11,956 nt of DNA from Chitinophaga pinensis (GTDB taxonomy: Bacteria > Bacteroidota > Bacteroidia > Flavobacteriales_D > Crocinitomicaceae). The translations under genes and the position numbers were made by a program. Positions within the stretch are counted from its first letter, which is position 1. Every line of letters begins with the position of its first letter. Below are positions 1-8,050 of this stretch, one piece after another. The notes under the pieces were generated by a model. The model was given only the letters and a program-made list of their open reading frames with translations, had not been told where the DNA came from and did not search any database. The stretch spans positions 1-11,956 of the forward strand of contig CAMBMC010000046.1 of the NCBI GenBank assembly GCA_945868555.1. Direction: 5' to 3'.

Positions 1-617
1 TCCACTTCTTGATAATCCGAATATACCGTTTGAGAGATATTGCCTTTCATTTCTCCTGAAGGAATTTCAGCCTCAACGACAATTGGAACAAAGTTTTCTT
101 TATCGATGTAATAAAACTCAATGTTTGGTACTTCTTTCCCATCAACAAGCATTGGCTTTTTTGTGAGTTTAAGCTTAAAGCACTCCACCCCTTCGATTGT
201 TTCATTCGGCAGCAATTCGATGGTATACCCATTCACCTTGTAATCGATCAAAGGAGAAATGAAATCACCCACAGAACGTTTGATATTTTCAGTTTCTTCA
301 GCCTCATTTTTTTCAGGCTTCATCGTCATAAAGCTCGTTCCCCAAGCTGTTTTCCCATCGTAAGCCATTTGTACCATTTCTTGACCTTGGAAAGTAATTT
401 TCATGACCGAACGTCCATCACGCAACGAAATCATTTCAATCGGAATGCTCATGCCCCCATAATCCACAGCTGCATTCATTTGAACACTTGAGATGGATTT
501 AAGCTTGTCGGCACCACCGATATTTTTAATGTATGTTGCGACAACTTCCTCTGCCGTTTGGCTATAAGAGAGGATGGATGTGAACGAAAAGGCAAGGAAT
601 AAAATAATTTTAGTCAT
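1..617 (-). CDS. Secreted LolA-like (outer-membrane lipoprotein-sorting-like) protein, C-terminus cut by window edge
   Basis: An open frame runs from an ATG at 615-617 to the left edge without a stop; 205 residues are visible. The N-terminus (MTKIILFLAFSFTSILSYSQ) is a typical signal peptide, with likely cleavage after residue 18 or 19, so the product is exported. The mature part starts TAEEVVATYIKNIGGADKL and continues as alternating strands (for example VQMNAAVDYGG, VMKITFQGQEMVQMAYDGK, ECFKLKLTK, FYYIDKENFVPIVVE). That is the pattern of the LolA/LolB-like beta fold that Bacteroidota annotation usually calls outer membrane lipoprotein-sorting protein. Such proteins are periplasmic; real lipoprotein carriage is unproven for most of them. 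The gene follows the MBL-fold gene on the same strand after 93 bp. No convincing terminator or promoter was seen in that gap. The family call is from fold pattern only; a plain hypothetical exported protein is the alternative. Confidence 0.72.
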   Translation of the reverse strand, partial: MTKIILFLAFSFTSILSYSQTAEEVVATYIKNIGGADKLKSISSVQMNAAVDYGGMSIPIEMISLRDGRSVMKITFQGQEMVQMAYDGKTAWGTSFMTMKPEKNEAEETENIKRSVGDFISPLIDYKVNGYTIELLPNETIEGVECFKLKLTKKPMLVDGKEVPNIEFYYIDKENFVPIVVEAEIPSGEMKGNISQTVYSDYQEV

Positions 618-710
618 GGTCTAAAGTTTTTGAATTTTAGTTAGTGAGACGAAGATACTGCTAAAGTTGTTACAGCTTATCGAAAAAATATTAATTTGAA
701 AACTAATGTG

Positions 711-1424
711 CTACATTCCTCCTGGATACGCGAATTCTTCACCAACCTTTAACCATAGAATTTCAGGTAAGGAAATCGCGTTTTCATAGTGTTTCTTTGC
801 CAATTTTTCCACCAAGCCCTTCCCCACTTTTTGTTCATCATGCGTGGTGATGAGTTTTTTAGCCTGTGTCGTTTCCAACAATTGCATGGCCTTGTGAATG
901 CCCAAATTGATGGTGCCGCCCAAGAAAAATGGCAAGGTGTAATTCGTCGTAGTGGCAATCAGCACATCAACAGAAGGAATCGATTTTGCGCGTGAACCGT
1001 GTGGAGCATAAAGCAATTTGCCCGAATCTGTATGAAAAATAAAAGCGTTGTGTACAGGGTCGAGTACTGAACCGCTTCCAAATTTCTCGATCCTAAGTTC
1101 AGCCTCTTCGAGGGATAATAGCGTGGTGAAATGACTCCACTTGCCAATTTTTTTTCGAACAGTAGCATCGGCAATTACAGGGATATTCGGATCACATTGA
1201 AGCAGCGTTTCCTTGTTGCAATGGTCTGTAAAAGGGTGTGAAATGAAGATGAAGTCCACTGATCCTAACTCCGAAATCGTTGGTTGCTTTGTGACATGAA
1301 ATTGCTCGCTGAACCACGGATAAAAATCCACTTGTGAAGGTGTAAACCAAGGATCGACAAGGTAGCGTTTTCCATTCAGCGTCCACATCCAGGAGGAATC
1401 ATCGTTTAATTTTAACAGGTGCAT
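711..1424 (-). CDS. MBL-fold metallo-hydrolase-like protein with incomplete metal motif
   Basis: Predicted soluble protein of 237 residues with the metallo-beta-lactamase fold. Strand and loop pattern are those of UlaG-like family members: an opening strand LKLNDDSSWMWTLNGKRYLV, then DPWF, then the metal loop ISHPFTDHCNKET at residues 61-73. The usual HxHxDH is here HPFTDH: H63, D67 and H68 are present but the second His is F65. Later candidate ligands are H142 (APHGS) and H195 (TTHDE). The loss could mean one metal, altered chemistry or no catalysis. Start: an ATG at 1454 would give 247 residues and overlap the upstream aminotransferase by 14 nt. I prefer the ATG at 1422-1424 because it has a good ribosome binding site (AAGGAAG, 5 nt spacing) and begins where the fold begins. 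It is last in the operon with the aminotransferase and the DsbA-monooxygenase fusion. Substrate unknown. Confidence 0.8.
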   Translation of the reverse strand: MHLLKLNDDSSWMWTLNGKRYLVDPWFTPSQVDFYPWFSEQFHVTKQPTISELGSVDFIFISHPFTDHCNKETLLQCDPNIPVIADATVRKKIGKWSHFTTLLSLEEAELRIEKFGSGSVLDPVHNAFIFHTDSGKLLYAPHGSRAKSIPSVDVLIATTTNYTLPFFLGGTINLGIHKAMQLLETTQAKKLITTHDEQKVGKGLVEKLAKKHYENAISLPEILWLKVGEEFAYPGGM

Positions 1425-1440
1425 CTGTTCTTCCTTCGAT

Positions 1441-2616
1441 TTAAATAAACTCATTTTTCACGGACAACATGCGCTCAAAAGCTTCAGTCAAAATCCCTTC
1501 TGACGTCGCATAGCAAATCCGTATATGTCCCTCAGAGGATTCTTCAAACCAATTTTTCCCTCCAGGAACCAGGGCTACTTGTGATTTGTTCAATATGTCT
1601 TTTACCCATTGCTCTGAGCTTCGTTCCGATGAGATTAATTGTGGAAAAGCCAAGTAAGTGGCGTTCGGTGAAACAGACGAAAAGCAATCCATTTTATCGA
1701 TAAACGCAATTGTTAAGCCTCTCATTTTTTCTAGGTGAATGAGAAACTCATCCAACCAAAAGGTTGATTCCAACAATGCTGCGGTTCCTGCCACTTGAGC
1801 AATCCCAGATAAGCCAAAGGCCGTTGAATGGTGCTTTGAGACATCCAGTATTTTTTGGTAGGTCAACTCATCGGGTGCAATGATGTATCCGATCCGAAGC
1901 CCTGCTAAACCAAAATTTTTCGATAAGCCAGAAACAATGATGCGTTTCGGACAATCGTTTAAGCTCCTGGAAGCAATACTCGTAACCGTTTTAAAGTAAT
2001 CGATGTCTGCCCAAATTTCATCCGACACAATCCATAAATCATGACGTTCCGCGAAAGCGATCAGTTCGTTCAGATGTTCTATTGAAATGGATAAACCCAG
2101 CGGATTATTGGGGTTACAGATAAATAACGCTTTGGTCTTTTCATCCACAAGACTATCCATGTGCGACAGGTTGAATCCCCCTGTACTTTTATCCAAGGGT
2201 GTTGTCCTCACCTCTGCCCCAGCATTTTCAATTGACTTTCGAAAGAGAAAATCTACAGGGTCTGGAATGATGGCATTGTCACCACGATTGAGTACACATT
2301 GTGCCGCGGTGAACAAGCCAAATGCTGCACTATTGACGGGAAGAATACACGAGGCATCCACGGTTGCATTGTGTCGCTGATCAAACCATTGAGCTATGGC
2401 CTCTTTGAATTTAATAAGGCCTTCCGCCGGACCATAGGAAAAATAACCGTCCTTGCTGTAATCGTGAATGGCCCTTACAATTGGTTCGGCGACGGGAAAA
2501 TCAGGGTCAGCGGCTGTAAGTGGAATAATTCCATCTTTCAAGGTTGCCCAACGGTAATTATAGGCCTTCTCGCGCAGGCTCAGTAGATTTACTTTATCGT
2601 CATCAAATAATCCCAT
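1441..2616 (-). CDS. Class I/II pyridoxal-phosphate aminotransferase
   Basis: Complete 391-residue fold-type I PLP enzyme. Visible hallmarks in order: an AADPDFP substrate-side motif (35-41); YGPAEG (61-66); CNPNNPLG (167-174), whose Asn contacts PLP; SDEIW (198-202), whose D199 would pair with the pyridine nitrogen; SGLSKNFGLAGLRIGY (229-244) with Schiff-base lysine K233 and phosphate-binding R241; and R366 in HIRICYA, the usual carboxylate anchor. Length and motifs are normal, so it should be active on an amino acid or amino-acid-like carboxylate. The ADPDFP and YGPAEG segments somewhat recall MalY/PatB-type C-S lyases, so a lyase activity is an alternative to transamination. The start codon lies one base after the stop of the DsbA-monooxygenase fusion gene, and the MBL gene begins 16 bp after (or overlaps) its stop. 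The three are almost certainly one transcript. Substrate not predictable from the sequence. Confidence 0.92.
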   Translation of the reverse strand: MGLFDDDKVNLLSLREKAYNYRWATLKDGIIPLTAADPDFPVAEPIVRAIHDYSKDGYFSYGPAEGLIKFKEAIAQWFDQRHNATVDASCILPVNSAAFGLFTAAQCVLNRGDNAIIPDPVDFLFRKSIENAGAEVRTTPLDKSTGGFNLSHMDSLVDEKTKALFICNPNNPLGLSISIEHLNELIAFAERHDLWIVSDEIWADIDYFKTVTSIASRSLNDCPKRIIVSGLSKNFGLAGLRIGYIIAPDELTYQKILDVSKHHSTAFGLSGIAQVAGTAALLESTFWLDEFLIHLEKMRGLTIAFIDKMDCFSSVSPNATYLAFPQLISSERSSEQWVKDILNKSQVALVPGGKNWFEESSEGHIRICYATSEGILTEAFERMLSVKNEFI

Positions 2617-2617
2617 C

Positions 2618-4603
2618 CTATTGAATTGAAAGAGGTAATCTAAATGTCTTTGTTTTTGGCAGATTCAAAAAGTCCTCGAGCAAAGCATCTCCCTCTTGGA
2701 TATGGTTTTGAATCGCATCTTTGCGAATTTCGTAATAATGTTCAAATACTTCTTCCGTAGTTTCCTCCCAATCTTGGTGGGAAAGGAGGGTCAAGAGGTA
2801 TGCGGCATCTTCCAGTGCTGAATTGGCGCCTTGACTGGTGAACGCCAATAAGGGGTGGGCGGCATCGCCTAGAAACACAAGATTTTTATGATTAAATGTG
2901 GGGAGCAGATCCATCCGTTGTGCCGTCCATAAAAAAGCCTTTTCAAAATCTGTAGCCTCTATTAGTTCTTTGAAAACAAATGGGTAATTCAAGATACTTT
3001 TCGTGACATATTCTTTCATCGTATCCACATCCGATGACTGAATGGGGTCTAAGTCTTGATTGATCTGCAAGTACCATATGTAGTTTCCATCCCCTAAGGG
3101 CAACATCCCCATGAACTTGCCATTGGCCGTGTCGACGACCTTCAAAAACACATCTTGCGGAACGTCAAGGTGAGGCAAATAGGCCGTGCCAACAATTTCG
3201 CGCTCCGGCAATACGACTAGCTCATTTTCGGGGAAAACTTGTGTTCGCAGTTTTGACCTCACCCCATCTGATGCAAAGTAGATTTCCGAATTGATGGATT
3301 GATTGTTCGATAAATGTATCCGATTCACGTACTTCGTGTCCGTGCCAATTTCGAGTGCTTCTACGCCATATTGGGCATAATCTTCGGTCAACCTGGAAGA
3401 AAACAAATCAAAATAATCCTCTCGACTAATGGCAACACAATCCGTCAATTCTTGTTCGGCCAAGACCCTATTGGCTGGAGAAACAGCGCGAAATAGGTTG
3501 ATGGAATTTCCTGTTTTTAAAAGCTCACTTTTCAGTCCAATCGCATCCAAGGCATTGATGCCATTTTTTAATAAAATGAAGCCTAGTCCACGAAAACTAT
3601 CCTTTTTTTGTCGATCGATTGATTGTGTAATCACCCCACTCATTTCAAGAATGGTTTTAACATATGTTCCACAGACTCCCGTTCCTAAGACGGCAGCGTT
3701 GTTGAATAAAAATCCATCTTTTTTCAGCTTGAAAGGCGTTGTATTGTTGCGGTAATAGTCAATAGATCCATGACGTTCGTGAATCAAAATTCCTTCCCGC
3801 AATAAACTGCGGAGCTCTTGGCGAACAAGCTTTTCACGAAATCCACTCAGCAAGACAATTTCCGACAAACTCAGGCGCTCGTAGTCATTTAAGACCTCAG
3901 AAACCAATCGAGTTTTGACCTGTTTCCGTGGATTTCCATTTGTTAGTTCATTTAATATTCGTTCCCAATCGGTGTACATATCCATTAGAGATATACTGTC
4001 AGACAGGTCGATGCTTTTAGCGATTTCTCCTTCTTCATTGATGAAAACAAGAGAAGGATAATGGGTAATGTTGAATTGGTTTTTGTCGTGTTTTGCTTCT
4101 ATATACTTTTGATACATATCGGAACTGCTCATATCCGCAAGAAATGTTGGCACATCAAGTCCAACTTGATAGGCCGCAGTTACCAAGTGCCGATTTTCGC
4201 TAATGTCTTTGTTCTGAAGAAACAACATCTCACGAACAACCCTGATGAACTTAATTGCTTTTTCTGGACTTTGCCTTTCTGCCGCGTAATAAGCTAAAGA
4301 TGCAGGAGTAGATGATGCTATTGGTTTTTTTGTCCAAATGCTCCCATCCAGTTGAATCCCATACCGAGAAGATTCAGTGTTCCATAATTTTTGAAGGCCT
4401 GCGGCTGATTTCTCTGAGTTATTTCCAGCAAAGTCGGACCATGACTCAAGCATGCCACCCATGCGGATTTCGAGATCAATGATTGCGGAGTATTCACTGA
4501 GTAGTTTTTTCACATAGGAATCAGCAATCCAGCATGTGGAGCAGACAGGGTCGGAGAAGTAAATTAAATTAACCCGCTTTTTATTCAGCTTCGTATCTAT
4601 CAT
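2618..4603 (-). CDS. Fusion protein: SpxH/YjbH-like DsbA domain + winged-helix segment + FAD-dependent monooxygenase
   Basis: A 661-residue protein with three parts. Residues 10-220 are a DsbA-superfamily thioredoxin fold: strand VNLIYFSDP, a CSTC active site (C21, C24) followed by W, a helical insert with the DGSIW and KPIASS segments seen in SpxH/YjbH and FrnE-like proteins, and the cis-proline loop (THYP, P183). Residues 230-285 look like a winged helix: helices LSLSEIVLLSG and EKLVRQELRSLLREGIL, then a hairpin GSIDYY. Residues 300-660 are a group A flavin monooxygenase of TetX/PHBH type: GTGVCG (307-312) for the dinucleotide, R394 in ISREDY, DGVRSKLR (446-453), and GDAAHP..SQG.N...EDA (579-600) for FAD. 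No signal peptide, so cytosolic. The reading frame is continuous across all junctions. Expected chemistry is NAD(P)H- and O2-dependent hydroxylation; the redox domain may shuttle thiols or bind a partner. First gene of the operon; the aminotransferase follows after one base. The domain calls are firm, the function is not. Confidence 0.9.
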   Translation of the reverse strand: MIDTKLNKKRVNLIYFSDPVCSTCWIADSYVKKLLSEYSAIIDLEIRMGGMLESWSDFAGNNSEKSAAGLQKLWNTESSRYGIQLDGSIWTKKPIASSTPASLAYYAAERQSPEKAIKFIRVVREMLFLQNKDISENRHLVTAAYQVGLDVPTFLADMSSSDMYQKYIEAKHDKNQFNITHYPSLVFINEEGEIAKSIDLSDSISLMDMYTDWERILNELTNGNPRKQVKTRLVSEVLNDYERLSLSEIVLLSGFREKLVRQELRSLLREGILIHERHGSIDYYRNNTTPFKLKKDGFLFNNAAVLGTGVCGTYVKTILEMSGVITQSIDRQKKDSFRGLGFILLKNGINALDAIGLKSELLKTGNSINLFRAVSPANRVLAEQELTDCVAISREDYFDLFSSRLTEDYAQYGVEALEIGTDTKYVNRIHLSNNQSINSEIYFASDGVRSKLRTQVFPENELVVLPEREIVGTAYLPHLDVPQDVFLKVVDTANGKFMGMLPLGDGNYIWYLQINQDLDPIQSSDVDTMKEYVTKSILNYPFVFKELIEATDFEKAFLWTAQRMDLLPTFNHKNLVFLGDAAHPLLAFTSQGANSALEDAAYLLTLLSHQDWEETTEEVFEHYYEIRKDAIQNHIQEGDALLEDFLNLPKTKTFRLPLSIQ

Positions 4604-4640
4604 GCAACAGTAGTTTTTCCCCTTTTCACCTTGGGAGTAT

Positions 4641-4670
4641 AAAAAGTACTGAAAATATCGTTAAAAACAA
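4641..4670 (-). promoter_or_regulatory. Possible Bacteroidota-type promoter of the fusion operon
   Basis: On the minus strand TTG (4670-4668) is followed after 19 nt by TACTTTTT (4648-4641), close to the Bacteroidota consensus TTG-N17-23-TAnnTTTG with one mismatch. It sits 37 bp upstream of the ATG of the fusion gene. The TTG lies inside the T-tract of the metK terminator, so the terminator and the new promoter would overlap. A motif match in AT-rich DNA is weak evidence. Confidence 0.35.
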
Positions 4671-4698
4671 AACGCGGTCAATAGAAATTAACCGCGTT
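4660..4698 (-). terminator. Intrinsic terminator downstream of metK
   Basis: Perfect 8-bp arms AACGCGGT (4671-4678) and ACCGCGTT (4691-4698) can extend inward by three A-T pairs after one mismatch, leaving an AGAA/TTCT loop. On the minus strand the stem is followed at once by TTGTTTTTAA. The stem is 28 bp past the metK stop. On the plus strand no T-run follows, so it acts for minus-strand transcription. It separates metK from the downstream three-gene operon. Confidence 0.85.
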
Positions 4699-4725
4699 CC
4701 GCAAAAAAATATGATATTTATTGTC

Positions 4726-5982
4726 TTACAATCCAAAGGCTGACTTCACTTTGTCAACGTAATCCAATGCTTCCCATGTGAACAACTCAACCTCTAAAGT
4801 TTTTATTTTTCCATCTGGAGCTTCAAAAGATTTCACTACCGTCTCGTGCTTACGTCCCATGTGTCCATATGCCGCAGTTTCAGAATAAATCGGGTTACGC
4901 AATTTCAAACGTTGCTCGATGAAGTATGGACGCATGTCGAAAATGGCTTCGACTTTCTTTGCGATTTCACCATCCGTCAAATCCACTTTTGCTGTTCCCT
5001 TTGTATCAACGAACAATCCACAAGGCTTCGCTACACCGATGGCATAAGAAACCTGTACAAGTACTTCGTCGCACAATCCTGCTGCCACCATGTTTTTCGC
5101 CATGTGACGTGTAGCATACGCTGCTGAACGGTCCACTTTTGATGGATCTTTTCCTGAGAAAGCACCACCACCGTGAGCACCTTTTCCTCCGTAGGTATCC
5201 ACAATAATTTTGCGGCCAGTCAACCCGGTATCTCCGTGAGGTCCACCGATAACAAATTTCCCTGTTGGGTTAATGTGATACGTGATTTGGTCGTTGAACA
5301 ACACTTGAAGTTCTGCCTTCAATTTCGCTTTCACACGTGGAATCACGATACTGATGATATCCGCTTTAATCTTCGCAAGCATTTCAGTTTCTTCGGCGAA
5401 ATCATCGTGCTGTGTAGAAACCACGATGGTGTCGATGCGTTGTGGAACATTATCGTCTGAATATTCAATCGTCACTTGCGATTTTGCATCTGGGCGGAGG
5501 TAAGCGATCAATTCCGGTTCGTTGTTGCGAATATCAGAAAGTTCTTGAAGAATCTTGTGCGCCAAATCCAAGGCCAAAGGCATGTAATTTTCAGTTTCGC
5601 GCGTTGCATATCCGAACATCATACCCTGGTCACCTGCACCTTGATCTTCCGGGTTTGTGCGTTCAACTCCTTGGTTGATATCCGACGATTGATCGTGAAG
5701 GGCAGACAAGATCCCACATGATGCAGCATCAAACATGTATTCCGACTTCGTATATCCAATTTTCTTGATGGTTTCACGTGTGATTTTCTGAACATCCAAG
5801 AAAATATTTGTCTTGATTTCTCCAGCGAGTACCACCTGACCTGTTGTCACAAGCGTTTCACATGCCACTTTAGATTGTGGGTCGAAGGCCATGAAATTAT
5901 CGATCAAAGCATCTGAGATCTGATCTGCTACTTTATCCGGGTGTCCTTCGGATACGGATTCTGACGTGAAAAGGTATGACAT
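4726..5982 (-). CDS. metK: S-adenosylmethionine synthetase (methionine adenosyltransferase)
   Basis: Makes S-adenosylmethionine from methionine and ATP in the cytosol, releasing phosphate and diphosphate; the normal enzyme is a tetramer using Mg2+ and K+. The 418-residue product shows all three domains and their signatures: SESVSEGHPDKVADQISDA at the N-terminus (H15, D17 and D23 of the ATP/metal site), GAGDQGMMFGYA (about 116-127), the flexible-loop region after it, and the glycine-rich GGGAFSGKDPSKVDRSAAY (about 273-291) with its phosphate-binding lysine and arginine. At 418 residues it is longer than the approximately 384 residues of the E. coli enzyme, which is usual for Bacteroidota. The ATG at 5980-5982 places the conserved N-terminal motif directly at the start, leaving no room for another. 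It is probably a single-gene transcript, with a candidate -7 element upstream and an intrinsic terminator downstream. No SAM riboswitch-like structure was seen in the 96-bp leader region. Confidence 0.99.
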   Translation of the reverse strand: MSYLFTSESVSEGHPDKVADQISDALIDNFMAFDPQSKVACETLVTTGQVVLAGEIKTNIFLDVQKITRETIKKIGYTKSEYMFDAASCGILSALHDQSSDINQGVERTNPEDQGAGDQGMMFGYATRETENYMPLALDLAHKILQELSDIRNNEPELIAYLRPDAKSQVTIEYSDDNVPQRIDTIVVSTQHDDFAEETEMLAKIKADIISIVIPRVKAKLKAELQVLFNDQITYHINPTGKFVIGGPHGDTGLTGRKIIVDTYGGKGAHGGGAFSGKDPSKVDRSAAYATRHMAKNMVAAGLCDEVLVQVSYAIGVAKPCGLFVDTKGTAKVDLTDGEIAKKVEAIFDMRPYFIEQRLKLRNPIYSETAAYGHMGRKHETVVKSFEAPDGKIKTLEVELFTWEALDYVDKVKSAFGL

Positions 5983-6008
5983 GTTTAACGTGTATTTAAT
6001 TTAGGGTG

Positions 6009-6016
6009 CAAATTTA
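6009..6016 (-). promoter_or_regulatory. Candidate -7 element of metK promoter
   Basis: TAAATTTG on the minus strand is an exact match to the Bacteroidota -7 consensus TAnnTTTG, 26 nt upstream of the metK ATG, which fits a short leader. No TTG is present at the expected -33 distance, so only half of the promoter is visible. Confidence 0.4.
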
Positions 6017-6078
6017 GTAAAGAAATGGGAAAGACGGAAATTGTTCACGTCCAATATCCAATTGATTCCAAAACCACA

Positions 6079-8028
6079 TCAAACATAGCGAGAACGAAAC
6101 ACTTCTTTTAATTCATAATATTTGTATTTATCTCTACTCACTTCCAAAAGCATTTTATTCATTAATTTATCGAAAGCCGAGCTGTCTATTCTTGAATTGA
6201 CCCCATTCGACTTTCTGTAAACAACAAAATTTGCTCCTAATCCAGCCAAATGGGTATTTAACCGTTCTTCAAATACATCATTCCAAGTGATTGGACCAAT
6301 TTCTTCTTTCTTATAATTCCATGTGAAATAGACCTTCAACGTATTTCGAGACTCCTTGAAAAGACGAGATACCACGGGCGTTTTCTTTTCTTCGCCCATT
6401 AATTTGAACTCTATTATTCCGTTGTGATCATAGACAAGAGCCTCGTAAAAATAGGCCAATGCTTTATCCTCATTTTGTAAAGCCAATTCGCATTTCCCCA
6501 ATTTATAATACACTTCGGCAGATTTCCCCAGTAAAACAATTGTGCGAGAATAATCCGTAATTGCCATGTCGTAAAACCCATAAGCAAAACATAAATCTGA
6601 TTTTTTAACAAGATATTTCGTTTCGGCGGGATTGGCCAAAAAGGCATTTTCATAAGCATCAACTTCCCCTGGATGATCTCCGACATTGAAGTATGCCTGT
6701 GCCAACATCTCCCAGACTGAAGCATCTGTTGAAATTATATTTAAGGCTGATTGATATTCAAGAATTGCGTTATGATATTCTTTAATTTTACAGTAAACAT
6801 GTGCTTTGTAAATGAGTGCTTTTGTCGAGTTTGGATCGAGTTTAACAATCATTGAATAATCATTCAAGGATTCCTGTGGTCGTTTTAGTTTACTTAATAA
6901 ATGTGCACGTTCGAAGTAGAGGTCAACATTCAATGGATTTTCTTCAATCTGTTTGCTCAGCTGTTGAACTTGTCCTTCCAAATCAGCTATTTTATCTCTT
7001 TTCGCTTGCTCGATTGCTTCTTTTTCTTGGTTTATAGCATTCATTTTTTGTTGTTCCGCAAACTCCGACTCCAACTTGTCAATTATCTTTTGATTCTCGA
7101 TGAATTTTTCGCGTTCTATTTTTGCCTGTCTTGCTTTTTTAAATTCTATTCTGAGTTTTTCTTTACGTTTTTCAGAATCGCGATTTGCTTGTTCCCTTTC
7201 AATGTCCTGCTGTTTCTTTGCCAATTTCTCAGCCTCAAGCAATTTAGGAAAGACTTCCGTAGCATCTGGGTTGCATTGAAGGCCCAAAGTGAAACTCTCC
7301 ACAGCCCCTTCAAAATCGCTGATTTTCATCTGAATATCCCCTAATTTAAAACAAATAGTTGCGTCGTTTGGATTTAAATCTAGTGCTAACTTCAATTCAT
7401 CAACCGCCGCTCCAAATTGCTCTAATGTAATAAAGGCTTCTGCCCTTCCTCTATGAAATTTTGACTCTTTTAAGGCCTTTTCCGATTGAGATTTTCTTTG
7501 GGCTTCTCGCTCCAGCTGCATTTTTTTTTCCTTTTCAATCTGCTCCCTGCGCTCTATTTCCTCCATTTTTCGCTCATGCGCAATACGGCTTGCCTCCTCT
7601 TCTCGATCCAATTTTTCACGTTCCCAATCAGATGTGCGTATTGCTTGATCTTGAATTCGGTCTTGCTCTTCCATTGCGGCCTTCTCTAGAATAGAAAAAG
7701 TTCTTACGGCACGCACATGAAGATCAATTGACTTATGGCAACCTAAAAATTCTGCGGAAGCTTTATTTTTTTTGTTTCTTGAAAAACTGCACACCAGCGC
7801 GCTAGAATCTACAGATTCTGTAAAACTCCAATAGCGTTCATCTTTGAATCCCCCAATTTCATCCATGTTATCATACATCGCGTTAAGTTCTTCAATCAAC
7901 GGCAAACGCCAATTTTCTCCCATATTTCTACAATGTGTTACCGCTTGATTCCAAGTCAATGTATTATCAAAATCTCGTTCTGCAACTGTAAAAAGCTCTC
8001 CAGTTAGCGGATTCGTTAATTTAATCAT
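6079..8028 (-). CDS. DUF1566 (Lcl-like) domain protein with coiled coils and TPR repeats
   Basis: A 649-residue protein from the ATG at 8026-8028; a TTG two codons earlier (8034) is less likely. Numbering from that ATG, residues 3-112 are a DUF1566/Lcl C-terminal-type domain: TWNQAVTHCRNMG, NWRLPLIEEL, MYDN, IGGF, ERYWSFTES and the closing LHVRAVRTF. Residues 115-190 and 265-360 are highly charged E/K/R/Q-rich coiled coils. TPR-like units lie at about 190-260 and 365-540, with typical signatures such as AVDELKLALDLNP, AVESFTLGLQCNP, SLNDYSMIVKLDP and AILEYQSALNI. The last 100 residues (FTWNYKKEEIGPITW onward) I do not recognise. There is no signal peptide or membrane segment, so it should be cytosolic although DUF1566 domains often occur in exported proteins. 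It is probably a scaffold. It starts 22 bp after the HMA gene on the same strand and may be read with it, but no functional link is evident. Confidence 0.88.
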   Translation of the reverse strand: MIKLTNPLTGELFTVAERDFDNTLTWNQAVTHCRNMGENWRLPLIEELNAMYDNMDEIGGFKDERYWSFTESVDSSALVCSFSRNKKNKASAEFLGCHKSIDLHVRAVRTFSILEKAAMEEQDRIQDQAIRTSDWEREKLDREEEASRIAHERKMEEIERREQIEKEKKMQLEREAQRKSQSEKALKESKFHRGRAEAFITLEQFGAAVDELKLALDLNPNDATICFKLGDIQMKISDFEGAVESFTLGLQCNPDATEVFPKLLEAEKLAKKQQDIEREQANRDSEKRKEKLRIEFKKARQAKIEREKFIENQKIIDKLESEFAEQQKMNAINQEKEAIEQAKRDKIADLEGQVQQLSKQIEENPLNVDLYFERAHLLSKLKRPQESLNDYSMIVKLDPNSTKALIYKAHVYCKIKEYHNAILEYQSALNIISTDASVWEMLAQAYFNVGDHPGEVDAYENAFLANPAETKYLVKKSDLCFAYGFYDMAITDYSRTIVLLGKSAEVYYKLGKCELALQNEDKALAYFYEALVYDHNGIIEFKLMGEEKKTPVVSRLFKESRNTLKVYFTWNYKKEEIGPITWNDVFEERLNTHLAGLGANFVVYRKSNGVNSRIDSSAFDKLMNKMLLEVSRDKYKYYELKEVFRSRYV

Positions 8029-8050
8029 AGACAATGTGTGCTATTTATTA

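Noticed and set aside
5983..6078. SAM riboswitch upstream of metK
   Set aside because: The leader from the candidate -7 element is only about 20 nt and no conserved helices or pseudoknot-like pairing was seen in the 96-bp gap.
6901..7344. 147-residue plus-strand open frame rich in Phe and Leu
   Set aside because: It is the antisense of the E/K-rich coiled-coil part of the TPR protein, which produces F/L-rich translations automatically.
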